Below are positions 44,656 through 53,208 of a stretch of 64,000 nucleotides of DNA, in pieces. Source of the DNA: Halovibrio salipaludis (GTDB lineage Bacteria > Pseudomonadota > Gammaproteobacteria > Pseudomonadales > Oleiphilaceae); assembly GCF_002286965.1 (NCBI RefSeq), contig NZ_NSKD01000002.1:575557-639556 (forward strand), read 5' to 3'. Numbering within the stretch: position 1 is the stretch's first letter; every line of letters starts with the position of its first letter. Under the pieces are notes generated by a model. The model worked only from the letters and a program-made list of their open reading frames with translations. It searched no databases and was not told the origin of the DNA. Made by a program: the position numbers and the translations under genes.

Positions 44656-45003
44656 TTATCCATCCCGGAAATGCGCCAGTTCCTGGCGGACTGCTCCCAG
44701 TTCCGCCTCAATCGCACTGATGCAGTCATGGATGTCGGAGAGATCGCCATAACGGCCACGCTGCTCCGCAGTCCGGCAGCGCTCGGCCAGTTCCGGCGCG
44801 CCTATATTGATGCAGCTGCCCTTGAAACTGTGCGCCATCTTCCGGACCTCCTCGGCATCCTCCGAGGCGGCCCCCGCACGCAGCTGCTCCAGGCGGTCAT
44901 CCGCATCCTGAAGGAAGGTGTTCACGAGGATGACGAATTCATCCTCCATGACATCCCGCAGCTCCGCGAGGGCATCATGGTCAATGTGCTGGTGTTCACT
45001 CAT
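44656..45003 (-). CDS. hptB: Histidine phosphotransfer protein HptB
   Basis: Single Hpt domain (115 residues) that passes phosphate to the receiver of HsbR. The phospho-His is in KMAHSFKGSCINIGAPELAERCR. The N-terminal and C-terminal helices (ELRDVMEDEFVILVNTFLQDADDRLEQL; ISAIEAELGAVRQELAHF) complete the four-helix bundle. 32 bases after hsbR on the same strand. In Pseudomonas several hybrid kinases (such as RetS-type sensors) feed HptB; none is in this window. Confidence 0.88.
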   Translation of the reverse strand: MSEHQHIDHDALAELRDVMEDEFVILVNTFLQDADDRLEQLRAGAASEDAEEVRKMAHSFKGSCINIGAPELAERCRTAEQRGRYGDLSDIHDCISAIEAELGAVRQELAHFRDG

Positions 45004-45035
45004 TGCGGCTACCGTGATCAGCTTCTGCCAGGGAC

Positions 45036-46754
45036 CTACCCGGCACGCCAGATGTATTCCGCTTCCACGCGGTTGCCGGTACTGTTCCAGCGTACGTCAT
45101 GGCAGAGCGTCTGCACAAGCGCGATGCCGCGCCCGGAAAGGCGCTCATGATCGAGCGAGGAAGCGGTCTCACCCGGATCAAACCCGGGGCCGCTGTCGGC
45201 AACCGTGACCAGCAGGGTACCGCCGGCACCGTCATCATGGGGCCTGTGGGAGAGGGTGATGGAGACCCAGCCGCTGGCAAGCTGCCCCAGGAGCCGTTCC
45301 CGTTCGCTGTAGTAGCGCGAGAAACCACTGGGCGAATCCTTGAGCCCCGACGGCAGGCGCAGGACGCCGTGCTCCAGGGCGTTGGTGAAAAGCTCCGCGA
45401 TAATGGTATAGACATCCCCACTGCAAAGGCGCAGCCCCGGCACGTCCATGCACACATGAAGCAGCAGGGGCACGGGGTTGAACCGGGCCAGCGTCCGATC
45501 CTCAAGGTCATACTGGAGTCGCCACTGTTCCGGGCCGGCACCGGTGTCCGGAAGCACCTCGTGTTCCACCGTGTTCAGCGCCGACTCCGGGACCATCGCC
45601 AGATCGAGGATGGTGATATCGTCCTCGCTCACCACCCCTTCCCCGAAACGGTGCACCGCCTCACGCAGGCACTCAAAGCCGCCGTGTGGCCCGGAACGCT
45701 GGTTGATGGCTGCAATCGCCCGTTCTTCCCCGAACAGCTCTCCCTCGCGGTTGGAGCTCTCAATAACTCCATCCGTGGCCAGGAGCATGTGTTCACCCAG
45801 CGCCAGGGTGTGGCGCTCACAGGCCGCGGAGAAGCGTTCCGCCGAAAGAATCCCGAGCGGCAGATGGCGCGACCGGAGCTCATCCCGGGTGCCATCATGG
45901 CGCAGTATCCAGGCCGTGGGCAGGCCTCCGTTCCAGACTTCCGCGTGGCCCGACCGCAGGTTGAGATCCACCATTGCCGCACAGCAGAAGAAACCGGTCG
46001 GCAGGATGTTGCAGAGCTTGCGATTGATCTCCTTCAGGATGTCGCCGATGGCGAACCCCTTGGCGGTCATGCCGTAGAAGATCTCGGACATGGGCAGGGC
46101 GCCGATGGCCGCCGGCAGACCATGACCGGTGAAATCCCCCACGAAGAGGTGCATACCACCGGACGGCTTGGGCGAGGCGAAAAGCACATCCCCGTTGAAG
46201 ATGGACATGGGGGAGGCCTCGAACCGGATGTTGTCCGCTCCCAGGCAGCCGCGATCGGCAATGTTATCGAACACACGGCGGGCCAGTGCCTGCTCGCGCA
46301 TCATCTGGCGGTTACGCTGATCGGTCCGGTCACGCTCCTGCTGCAGACTCTGGTGCAGATCCCGCATGCGCTGGAAGGCATTGATCTTGGCCCGGAGGAT
46401 CACGCGGTTGTAGGGCTTGGAAAGGAAGTCGTCGCCCCCGACCTCGAGACAGGAAGCCAGTGATTCGGCGTCACTGAGGGAGGTCAGGAAAATGATGGGA
46501 ACCAGATCCTCACCGGCAGCCGCCTTGATCCGCCGCGCGGCTTCCAGACCGTCCATGTTGGGCATGAGCACATCCAGAAGCACCATCTGCGGCCGCTGCT
46601 GCTCAAAGGCTTCAACCGCCTGGGCACCATCCTCGGCCATGATCACCTCATGGCCCTGCCGGGTCAGGATGGCGTTGAGGATCATGCGATCCGTCTGGTT
46701 GTCGTCCGCGATCAGTATCCTGAGCGGCGTTACGGAACCGGCATCAGTCGTCAA
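45036..46754 (-). CDS. hsbR: HsbR: receiver, PP2C phosphatase and anti-sigma kinase
   Basis: Partner-switching regulator with three domains in 572 residues. Receiver (about 10-130): IADDNQTDR, phospho-Asp in MVLLDVLMPNMDG, Lys in FLSKPYN. A coiled coil (RMRDLHQSLQQERDRTDQRN) leads to a SpoIIE/PP2C phosphatase (about 170-400) with metal ligands in VGDFTGHGLPAA and VSEDDITILDL. The last 150 residues are an HATPase anti-sigma kinase (IIAELFTNALEHGVL; VADSGPGFDPG; SGRGIALVQ). Depending on receiver phosphorylation from HptB it should add or remove phosphate on HsbA. The only in-frame start is TTG at 46754, overlapping hsbA by 11 bases, so translation is coupled. Confidence 0.88.
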   Translation of the reverse strand: MTTDAGSVTPLRILIADDNQTDRMILNAILTRQGHEVIMAEDGAQAVEAFEQQRPQMVLLDVLMPNMDGLEAARRIKAAAGEDLVPIIFLTSLSDAESLASCLEVGGDDFLSKPYNRVILRAKINAFQRMRDLHQSLQQERDRTDQRNRQMMREQALARRVFDNIADRGCLGADNIRFEASPMSIFNGDVLFASPKPSGGMHLFVGDFTGHGLPAAIGALPMSEIFYGMTAKGFAIGDILKEINRKLCNILPTGFFCCAAMVDLNLRSGHAEVWNGGLPTAWILRHDGTRDELRSRHLPLGILSAERFSAACERHTLALGEHMLLATDGVIESSNREGELFGEERAIAAINQRSGPHGGFECLREAVHRFGEGVVSEDDITILDLAMVPESALNTVEHEVLPDTGAGPEQWRLQYDLEDRTLARFNPVPLLLHVCMDVPGLRLCSGDVYTIIAELFTNALEHGVLRLPSGLKDSPSGFSRYYSERERLLGQLASGWVSITLSHRPHDDGAGGTLLVTVADSGPGFDPGETASSLDHERLSGRGIALVQTLCHDVRWNSTGNRVEAEYIWRAG

Positions 46755-47052
46755 TCTGGAAAAGCTGCTCGAAGTTGGAAACCGTCAGGATACGGCGCAC
46801 ATCCCCGTTGCAGTTGATGATCCGGACATCGGCCTTCTCACCACCGGCATAGTCCCGGAGCAGCAGGAGCATGCCCAGGGCCGAGCTGTCCAGGTAGGTG
46901 GTGTCCCGCATATCGATCACGTACCGGGAAACGCCCTGCCCCTCGCCCTCGTAAGCATGACGGAACGCCTGATGTGAGCTGAAATCAAACCGCCCTTCAA
47001 TCCGGATGGTCAGCTCGGAACCATCCCCGGAACGTTCTGTGGTAATCGACAT
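46744..47052 (-). CDS. hsbA: HsbA: anti-sigma factor antagonist (STAS domain)
   Basis: STAS-domain protein of 102 residues, the switch target of HsbR. The phosphorylatable Ser is in TTYLDSSALGMLLLLRDYAGG. In Pseudomonas non-phosphorylated HsbA binds FlgM and frees FliA for motility, while phosphorylated HsbA stimulates the diguanylate cyclase HsbD. The ATG at 47052 has a strong AGGGGGA upstream. It lies 79 bases after fliJ, and the three genes hsbA-hsbR-hptB form an insert between fliJ and fliK. Confidence 0.88.
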   Translation of the reverse strand: MSITTERSGDGSELTIRIEGRFDFSSHQAFRHAYEGEGQGVSRYVIDMRDTTYLDSSALGMLLLLRDYAGGEKADVRIINCNGDVRRILTVSNFEQLFQIDD

Positions 47053-47131
47053 TGTTCCCCCTGTCGTGCACGACCACGTCATCCATCAGAGCATAGATCA
47101 ACATACCCTGATGTCACGTGACCGATTGCCA

Positions 47132-47587
47132 CTATCCCTGACGCTGCATGGCACGGGCAAAGCGCTGGTTGGCGGCCTCGTCCAGCGCCTTCTGTTCCCG
47201 GCGCTCGTCCTCGCGCGCCTCACGCCGGCGACAGGTTTCAATGTAGCGCGCCATGCCCTCACGCCGCTGGCGCGCCGCCTGCCACTGCTCCCGGGCCTCC
47301 TCAGCCGTGGCCCGGTAACGGTCCACCTGCTGTTGCTGCTGGGCAATCGCCGCCACCAGCTGGCTGATGAACTGCTGCCCCGCCTGGAGCCTGGCCGCGG
47401 AAGTGGTTCCCGAGGCCTCGGCACGGATCTGGTGCTGGTACTCCTCATGGTAGCGTTCCAGCTCGTCGAGCCGCTGCTGCTGCTCAGCCAGCGCCTGCTG
47501 CGCCGCCTGGAACCGCTCCCGGGCCGCCTGCTCCTGCCGGTCCTCCATATCGAGCACCACCTGCAGCCGCTGCGAACGCCGCTTCAT
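47132..47587 (-). CDS. fliJ: Flagellar export chaperone FliJ
   Basis: Coiled-coil central stalk of the flagellar export ATPase. 151 residues, nearly all helix and rich in Gln, Glu, Arg and Ala (RQEQAARERFQAAQQALAEQ; ATAEEAREQWQAARQRRE). It starts with KRRSQRLQVVLDMEDRQE, the usual FliJ opening. Follows fliI by 10 bases. Confidence 0.93.
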   Translation of the reverse strand: MKRRSQRLQVVLDMEDRQEQAARERFQAAQQALAEQQQRLDELERYHEEYQHQIRAEASGTTSAARLQAGQQFISQLVAAIAQQQQQVDRYRATAEEAREQWQAARQRREGMARYIETCRRREAREDERREQKALDEAANQRFARAMQRQG

Positions 47588-47597
47588 GAATCACCCA

Positions 47598-48968
47598 TTA
47601 CTGCGTACCTGTTGCCGCATCACCGTTGCCATTCCCCTGCCCGCCAACAATCGCCTCCAGAGCCTGTGCGGCTTCCGTGAAGCCCGCACTTTCATCCAGT
47701 CCCTGCTGTAGAAACTGACGCATTTCCGGCATTTTGTCGATAGCCAGATCCGTCTCCGGGTCCGCGCCCTTCTGGTAGGCACCGACACTGATCAGATCCC
47801 GGGACTGCTGGTAGCGTGAATAAAGCTGTTTGAAGCGCTGCGCCTGGCGCAGATGGTCCGCGGAGACCACGTGGGGCATGACCCGGCTCACGGAGCCTTC
47901 CACGTCAATCGCCGGATAGTGGCCTTCCTCGGCCAGCTCCCGGGAAAGCACCATATGGCCATCCAGAATGGCTCGGGCCGCGTCCGCAATCGGGTCCTGC
48001 TGGTCATCGCCTTCGGTCAATACGGTATAGAAGGCTGTGATCGAGCCCCCCTCACGCTCGCCATTGCCGGCGCGCTCCACCAGCTGGGGAATACGCGCGA
48101 ACACCGACGGCGGATAGCCCTTGGTCGCAGGCGGCTCGCCCACCGCCAGTGCGATCTCCCGCTGCGCCTGGGCATAGCGGGTGAGTGAATCCATCAGCAG
48201 CAGCACCTTGCGGCCACGGTCCCGGAAGTACTCGGCGATGCGGGTGGTCAGCATGGCCGCACGCAGGCGCATCAGCGGCGAATCGTCCGCCGGGGCAGCG
48301 ACCACCACGGAGCGCGCTATCCCCTCTTCACCGAGGATCTCCTCGATGAACTCCTTGACCTCACGGCCCCGCTCACCGATGAGGCCGACCACGATGATGT
48401 CCGCTTCCGTGAAGCGGGTCATCATGCCCAGCAGCACGGACTTGCCCACGCCACTGCCGGCAAAGAGCCCCAGGCGCTGGCCCTCGCCCACGGTCAGAAG
48501 CCCGTTGATCGCTCGGATGCCGACGTCCATGCGCTGGCGGATGGGCGTGCGGTTGAGGGGATTGATAACGGCGCCGGTAAAGGGCACATAGTGCGTGGCC
48601 TCCAGCGGGCCCTGGCCGTCCAGGGGTTCTCCGGCGCCGTCCACAACGCGGCCCAGAAGCCCTTCTCCCACGGGCACGCGGCTGGCGCTTTCCATGGGCG
48701 TGACCAGGGCGCCGGGCCGCAGACCACTGATGGCGGTCAGAGGCATGAGGTAGAGCCGGTCGTTCTCGAAGCCCACCACCTCGGCCTCCACCTGGTTGCC
48801 GTCCTCGGCCTGGATCAGGCAGCGGTCGCCGACTTCCATGGGGCAGCCCACGCATTCCAGGGTCAGCCCCACCATGCGCGTGAGACGCCCGCTCAGCTCA
48901 GGAGCACTGGCTTCAGGCAGGGCCTGCGCAAACCGGCCCAGCCGATCAGAGAGTGTCATCGCCGTCAC
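47598..48968 (-). CDS. fliI: Flagellum-specific ATPase FliI
   Basis: Hexameric ATPase that unfolds and delivers export substrates. 456 residues with Walker [18 protein letters not shown], Walker [21 protein letters not shown], and the F1-beta-like [23 protein letters not shown]. The GTG at 48968 is followed by an ATG three codons later (48959, 453 residues), which is equally possible. It overlaps fliH by 14-23 bases. Confidence 0.97.
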   Translation of the reverse strand: MTAMTLSDRLGRFAQALPEASAPELSGRLTRMVGLTLECVGCPMEVGDRCLIQAEDGNQVEAEVVGFENDRLYLMPLTAISGLRPGALVTPMESASRVPVGEGLLGRVVDGAGEPLDGQGPLEATHYVPFTGAVINPLNRTPIRQRMDVGIRAINGLLTVGEGQRLGLFAGSGVGKSVLLGMMTRFTEADIIVVGLIGERGREVKEFIEEILGEEGIARSVVVAAPADDSPLMRLRAAMLTTRIAEYFRDRGRKVLLLMDSLTRYAQAQREIALAVGEPPATKGYPPSVFARIPQLVERAGNGEREGGSITAFYTVLTEGDDQQDPIADAARAILDGHMVLSRELAEEGHYPAIDVEGSVSRVMPHVVSADHLRQAQRFKQLYSRYQQSRDLISVGAYQKGADPETDLAIDKMPEMRQFLQQGLDESAGFTEAAQALEAIVGGQGNGNGDAATGTQ

Positions 48969-49815
48969 CGTTTCCGTCGTCAGGCTCCCCGCCTGATTCC
49001 AGCACGTCCCGGTGGTAATCGCTCATTTCGCCCATGACCGCGTCCAGTTCCGCGTGATCCCCATCCCCGCCGTCACTGAGCTGGGCTTCGAGCATCCGCT
49101 GGACCTGCTTCTGGAAACGCTTCTCCACGGTGTAATCCACCAGGCTGCGACTGCTGGCAACGATACAGCCCCCCGGCAGAATCTGTTCATCCGGCGCCAC
49201 CGTGGCATGACCGGCGACACCGTCAATCGCCTGGCGCACCATCTCCGCGTCGTCCGCATGCACACGGATACGCATGTCACTGTCGCTGTCAGGCAGGGTC
49301 TGGATGGCCCGGCGCACGATGCTGCCAATCTGGGAGCTGTCGAGCTGGAGTTCCCGATGGATCACGGACCGGCTCAGGGCCATGACCAGGTTGAGCACTG
49401 CCGCCTCGGTGGCGTCCTCCTCCTGGCGCAGCGGGTGGGTCAGCGCCTCCATCAGCTCCTGCAGCCGCTGTTCCTGCTGCCGGACCCGGTCGCGGCCTTC
49501 CTCCAGACCCTGCTGTTCCCCGGCCTCGCGCCCGGCGGCCTGCCCCTCGTCATAGCCGACCCGGTAGCCCTCACGGGCGCCCTGGTCCATGCCTTCGGTC
49601 TTGCCGGCCTCAAAGCCGGCATTGTAGCCCTCGTCACGCGCTTCGTTGTGGATGGCTTCCAGCTGTTCCGCGGTCAGCGGCTGGACCGTTTCCTGCTCCA
49701 CGTCCTCAACGCCCGCTCGGCGCTGCCCGTTCTCGTCGAGCAGCGGCATTTCCCAGCGCTCATAGGCAGTAAGGTCGCCGGAAGGGATCCGGTCGCGATG
49801 CGAGTGGCGGGTCAT
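48946..49815 (-). CDS. fliH: Flagellar assembly protein FliH
   Basis: Stator-like partner and negative regulator of FliI. 289 residues, longer than the 228-235 of enteric FliH because of acidic ends. The N-terminal part has the Gly-rich Gx3G helix ([33 protein letters not shown] in pieces), typical for FliH coiled coils, and the C-terminal half is the globular domain ([37 protein letters not shown]). It starts directly at the fliG stop. Confidence 0.93.
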   Translation of the reverse strand: MTRHSHRDRIPSGDLTAYERWEMPLLDENGQRRAGVEDVEQETVQPLTAEQLEAIHNEARDEGYNAGFEAGKTEGMDQGAREGYRVGYDEGQAAGREAGEQQGLEEGRDRVRQQEQRLQELMEALTHPLRQEEDATEAAVLNLVMALSRSVIHRELQLDSSQIGSIVRRAIQTLPDSDSDMRIRVHADDAEMVRQAIDGVAGHATVAPDEQILPGGCIVASSRSLVDYTVEKRFQKQVQRMLEAQLSDGGDGDHAELDAVMGEMSDYHRDVLESGGEPDDGNGDGDDTL

Positions 49816-50850
49816 CTAGAGCATTTCCTCGCCGGAGCCACCCAGCACGATGTCGCCGCTTTCGGCCATGCGCCGGGCAACGGTGATGATTTCCTTCTGC
49901 GCCGCTTCCACCTCGGAGACCTTGACCGGCCCCTTGGCCTCCAGGTCGTCCTTCAGGAGTTCGCCGGCACGCTTGGACATGTTCTTGAAGATCTTCTCCT
50001 TCACTTCGTCCTCCGCGCCCTTGAGCGCCACCACCAGGACGTCCGAGGAAACCTCGCGGAGCAGCGCCTGGATGCCCCGGTCGTCCACGTCCTTGAGGTT
50101 GTCGAAGACGAACATCAGGTCCTCGATCTCGCTGCCCAGATCCGGATCCATATCCTTCACCGAATCCATGAGCTGACCTTCGATACTGCGATCCATGTAG
50201 TTCATGATGTCCGCGGCGCGCTGGATGCCGCCGATGCGGCTCGCCTGCCCACCGGCACCGCCGGAGAACTGTTTCTCGAGGATGTTGTTGAGTTCCTGCA
50301 GGGCCTGGGGCTGGATGGATTCCAGCGAAGCCACACGCATCATCACATCGAGGCGCACCTTGTCATCCAGCGATGCCAGGATCTCGGCGGACTGGTCCGG
50401 GTCCAGGTAGGAGACCACGATCGCCTGGATCTGGGGATGTTCATACCGGATGATGTCCGCCACCGCCCGGGGTTCCATCCACTTGAGGGTATCCAGGCCA
50501 GTGGTGTTGCCGCCGATCAGTATCCGGTCAATGAGGCTGCCGGCCTTCTCCTCGCCCAGGGCATTGGTGAGCACCGACCGGATGTAGTCATCGGCGCCCA
50601 CGCCCAGACCGGTCTGGCCGCCCACCGCCTCGAAGAACTCACCCACAACGTAGCTCACGTCGTTCTTGGGCACGTCCTGCAGCTGGGACATGGCCATCCC
50701 CACCCGCTGGACCTCCTTGGGCCCCATGTGCTTGAGGATCTGCGCAGCATCCTCCTCGCCCAGGGTCATCAGCAGTATCGCGGCCTGCTCGATGCGGCCC
50801 AGTTTGCGCGAGGGCTGGGCGCGGCCGGCTGTGTTCTCTTCCTCACTCAT
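49816..50850 (-). CDS. fliG: Flagellar motor switch protein FliG
   Basis: Rotor protein that meets the stator. 344 residues with all three domains: N-terminal FliF-binding (KLGRIEQAAILLMTLGEEDAAQILKHMG), middle domain with the EHPQ motif (IRYEHPQIQAIVVSYLDP), and the C-terminal torque helix (LMFVFDNLKDVDDRGIQALLREV). The start lies eight bases inside fliF. Confidence 0.97.
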   Translation of the reverse strand: MSEEENTAGRAQPSRKLGRIEQAAILLMTLGEEDAAQILKHMGPKEVQRVGMAMSQLQDVPKNDVSYVVGEFFEAVGGQTGLGVGADDYIRSVLTNALGEEKAGSLIDRILIGGNTTGLDTLKWMEPRAVADIIRYEHPQIQAIVVSYLDPDQSAEILASLDDKVRLDVMMRVASLESIQPQALQELNNILEKQFSGGAGGQASRIGGIQRAADIMNYMDRSIEGQLMDSVKDMDPDLGSEIEDLMFVFDNLKDVDDRGIQALLREVSSDVLVVALKGAEDEVKEKIFKNMSKRAGELLKDDLEAKGPVKVSEVEAAQKEIITVARRMAESGDIVLGGSGEEML

Positions 50851-52561
50851 CCGCGTTCACCCACTGACGGACCACCTGCGCCACCCGTGCGGGGTCTTCC
50901 GCAATCAGGCCTTTAACGGCGTTCAGTTCCCTATCATAGCTTTCAGCGCTGTCCGGCAAAAGCCGATCGTCCCCACTGGCCATGGCCGAGCGGATTGATT
51001 CACTGCCTTCAATATCGTCCAGTCCACCAAGCCCTTCAAGGTCCGACTCACCAGACTCGCCACTGCCCCCACCACCGCCGGAGGCCAGGGTCTTGAGTGT
51101 GGGCCGGACCAGCAGCAGGGCCAGAGCAATGATGACCAGGCCCGCGATCACCGGGCGGATGCTGTCCTGGAACCAGGACTGCTCATAGAAGGGTACCGGT
51201 TCAATCTCGGGCTCCTGCTGATCGGCGAAGTCCGTGTTGACCACGGTCACGCTGTCTCCCCGCGCGGCGGAAAAGCCCACCGCGTCCCGGACCAGACGGG
51301 TCAGGCGCTCCAGTTCCGCCTGGGGCCATTCGACGCTGGTGGTCTCCCCGGTCTCCGGGTTGGTGCGCTTGAGATCATCCACCGCCACCGCCACGCTCAT
51401 GCGGTTGACCGAGCCCGGCTCTTCCCGGGTGAAGCTCAGCAACCGGTCCACTTCATAGTTACGGGTCGAGGAGGTCCGTGAGCTCTGGGAGCCGCCCCCT
51501 TCGCCGCCACCCTCACCACCGGCCTGTTCCGGTGCCTCGGCTTCGCCGGGAGGCTGGTTGGAGAGCGCGCCCGGAATACCGCCGGCCTCGCCCTGACGGT
51601 TGATTTCCTCCACGGTCTGCTCGCTGCGCAGGGCCTGCTGCTCGGGGTTGAATATCTCCTCGGCCTGCTCCACCGCCTTGAAGTCCATATCCACCGAGAC
51701 TTCCGCGTTGAAGCGGTCACGCCCCATGATCGGCGCCAGGATCCCGGCGACCCGCTCCTTGAGACGCTGCTCCATGCGCTGCTGCATCTGGAGCTTCTGC
51801 GCCATCTTCTGGGCGTCCTCGTCATTCACATTGGCGGACAGATGATTGCCCTGCTGGTCCACGACCGTGACGTCATCCCGGCTCATCTGGGGCACACTGC
51901 CGGCCACGAGGTTGATGACGGAGCGCACCTGGGTCTCATTCATGCGCCTGCCGGAGCCCAGATCCACCATGACCGAGGCTGAGGGGTTGCGGTTGTCACT
52001 GACAAAAACGGAATCCTCGGGGATGGCCAGATGCACGCGGGAATTGCGCACATTACCCATGGCCTTGATGGTGCGGGCCAGTTCACCTTCCAGGCTGCGG
52101 TGGAAGCGGGCCTTCTCCATGAACTGGGAAGTACCCAGGCCCTGATCCTGCATGATGATGTCAAAGCCCATGCCCTGGTCCTCGGTCACACCTTCCCGGG
52201 CCAGAGCCAGGCGCGCTTCATGGATGTCGCCCGAGGCCACCAGGAGGGCACCGCTGCGGTGCTCAATCCGGTAATCCACGCCGGCGCTGTCGAGCACACT
52301 GGTGAGTTCCGTGGGATCATACTCGCTCAGGTCGCCCACCAGGGGCTTGTAGTCCGAGCCCTGGGCCCACAGCACCAGCGCCACGGCCAGTGCCACACTG
52401 GCGGCAAGGCCGAAGATCAGCCCCACCTGGCGCAACAGTGTCAGCCGGTTGACGCCCATCAGCAGATTGCTGCCGCCTCCGCTGGCCTCACTTTCGCTCC
52501 CGCCGCCACCACCGCTGGCCGGCGGGTTGGTCTGTTCCGTTTCAGCCGGTACGTTGGCCAT
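50843..52561 (-). CDS. fliF: Flagellar MS-ring protein FliF
   Basis: Base of the flagellum, about 34 copies in the MS ring. 572 residues with two membrane helices (VGLIFGLAASVALAVALVLWA near 45 and IRPVIAGLVIIALALLLV near 450) and YscJ-like periplasmic ring domains between (IEHRSGALLVASGDIHEARLALAREG; EKARFHRSLEGELARTI). The C-terminal tail binds FliG (DSAESYDRELNAVKGLIAEDPARVAQVVRQWV). 54 bases after fliE. Confidence 0.97.
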   Translation of the reverse strand: MANVPAETEQTNPPASGGGGGSESEASGGGSNLLMGVNRLTLLRQVGLIFGLAASVALAVALVLWAQGSDYKPLVGDLSEYDPTELTSVLDSAGVDYRIEHRSGALLVASGDIHEARLALAREGVTEDQGMGFDIIMQDQGLGTSQFMEKARFHRSLEGELARTIKAMGNVRNSRVHLAIPEDSVFVSDNRNPSASVMVDLGSGRRMNETQVRSVINLVAGSVPQMSRDDVTVVDQQGNHLSANVNDEDAQKMAQKLQMQQRMEQRLKERVAGILAPIMGRDRFNAEVSVDMDFKAVEQAEEIFNPEQQALRSEQTVEEINRQGEAGGIPGALSNQPPGEAEAPEQAGGEGGGEGGGSQSSRTSSTRNYEVDRLLSFTREEPGSVNRMSVAVAVDDLKRTNPETGETTSVEWPQAELERLTRLVRDAVGFSAARGDSVTVVNTDFADQQEPEIEPVPFYEQSWFQDSIRPVIAGLVIIALALLLVRPTLKTLASGGGGGSGESGESDLEGLGGLDDIEGSESIRSAMASGDDRLLPDSAESYDRELNAVKGLIAEDPARVAQVVRQWVNADE

Positions 52562-52615
52562 TGTGCGCTCCTGTCACCGCACACCGCCCGCGGGCGGATA
52601 TCCCGTTGAACCGAA

Positions 52616-52990
52616 TCAGATCGGCATGTTCATGATCTTCTCATAGGCCTGCACGACGCGGTTGCGCACCTGGGTCGTGGCCTCGAATGCGACCGAGGCT
52701 TTCTGGCTCTCGACCATCACCCGGGTGATGTCCACATCCGGATCACCCTGGGTATAGCGGGTCTTGAGATCCGAGGAGGTCTGCTGCAGCTCGTTCACGT
52801 GATTGACCGCTCCCTGCAGTGTCTCCGTGAAGCTCGGGCCCTCGCCCTGCTGGGCCTCCCCCGGCTTCTGGCCAGGCTGCATCTGCTCCGGCCGCAACTG
52901 GTCCGGCTGGATCTGCTGGCGCTGCTGCATCTGCTCGCGCAGGGCGCGGATATCGGACAGCACGGAGTTCACATCAGCTCGTTCAACCAT
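52616..52990 (-). CDS. fliE: Flagellar hook-basal body protein FliE
   Basis: Joins the MS ring to the rod. 124 residues: a Gln/Pro-rich N-terminal half (QQRQQIQPDQLRPEQMQPGQ) and the family core (FTETLQGAVNHVNELQQTSS; VMVESQKASVAFEATTQVRNRVVQAYEKIMNM). First gene of the fliEFGHIJ operon, with a sigma54 element about 59 bases upstream. Confidence 0.95.
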   Translation of the reverse strand: MVERADVNSVLSDIRALREQMQQRQQIQPDQLRPEQMQPGQKPGEAQQGEGPSFTETLQGAVNHVNELQQTSSDLKTRYTQGDPDVDITRVMVESQKASVAFEATTQVRNRVVQAYEKIMNMPI

Positions 52991-53048
52991 TGTTCCTCTC
53001 CCAACGCTCAGGGCTCTGCCATGGCAGATTCATCTGGACGACAGATAA

Positions 53049-53063
53049 GCAAACGTCGGGCCA
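53049..53063 (-). promoter_or_regulatory. Sigma54 promoter of the fliE operon
   Basis: Read on the minus strand: TGGCCCGACGTTTGC. TGGC and TTGC are perfect with correct spacing. It is 59 bases before the fliE ATG in the 218-base gap after fleR. FleR or FleQ would be the activator by analogy with Pseudomonas. Confidence 0.8.
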
Positions 53064-53164
53064 GGATGAATTTTCCATTCCATTACAGGATGTTGAGAGG
53101 ATTTCAGAGGCTGATCTGGCTAACGGGCTCGGGATGGAAAAGCACTCTGACGTGATTTTGACAC

Positions 53165-53190
53165 AAAAAAGCCCGGGCCGGGGCCCGGGC
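53165..53190 (-). terminator. Rho-independent terminator of fleSR
   Basis: A very GC-rich hairpin (GCCCGGGCC paired with GGCCCGGGC, tiny loop) followed on the minus strand by six T. It lies 19 bases after the fleR stop and ends the fleS-fleR transcript before the fliE promoter. Confidence 0.88.
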
Positions 53191-53208
53191 AGGCAGGAGG
53201 AAGGAACG

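Noticed and set aside
49012..50916. Plus-strand open frame of 634 codons opposite fliH and fliG
   Set aside because: Spans two certain genes and the junction between them; no motif or start signal.
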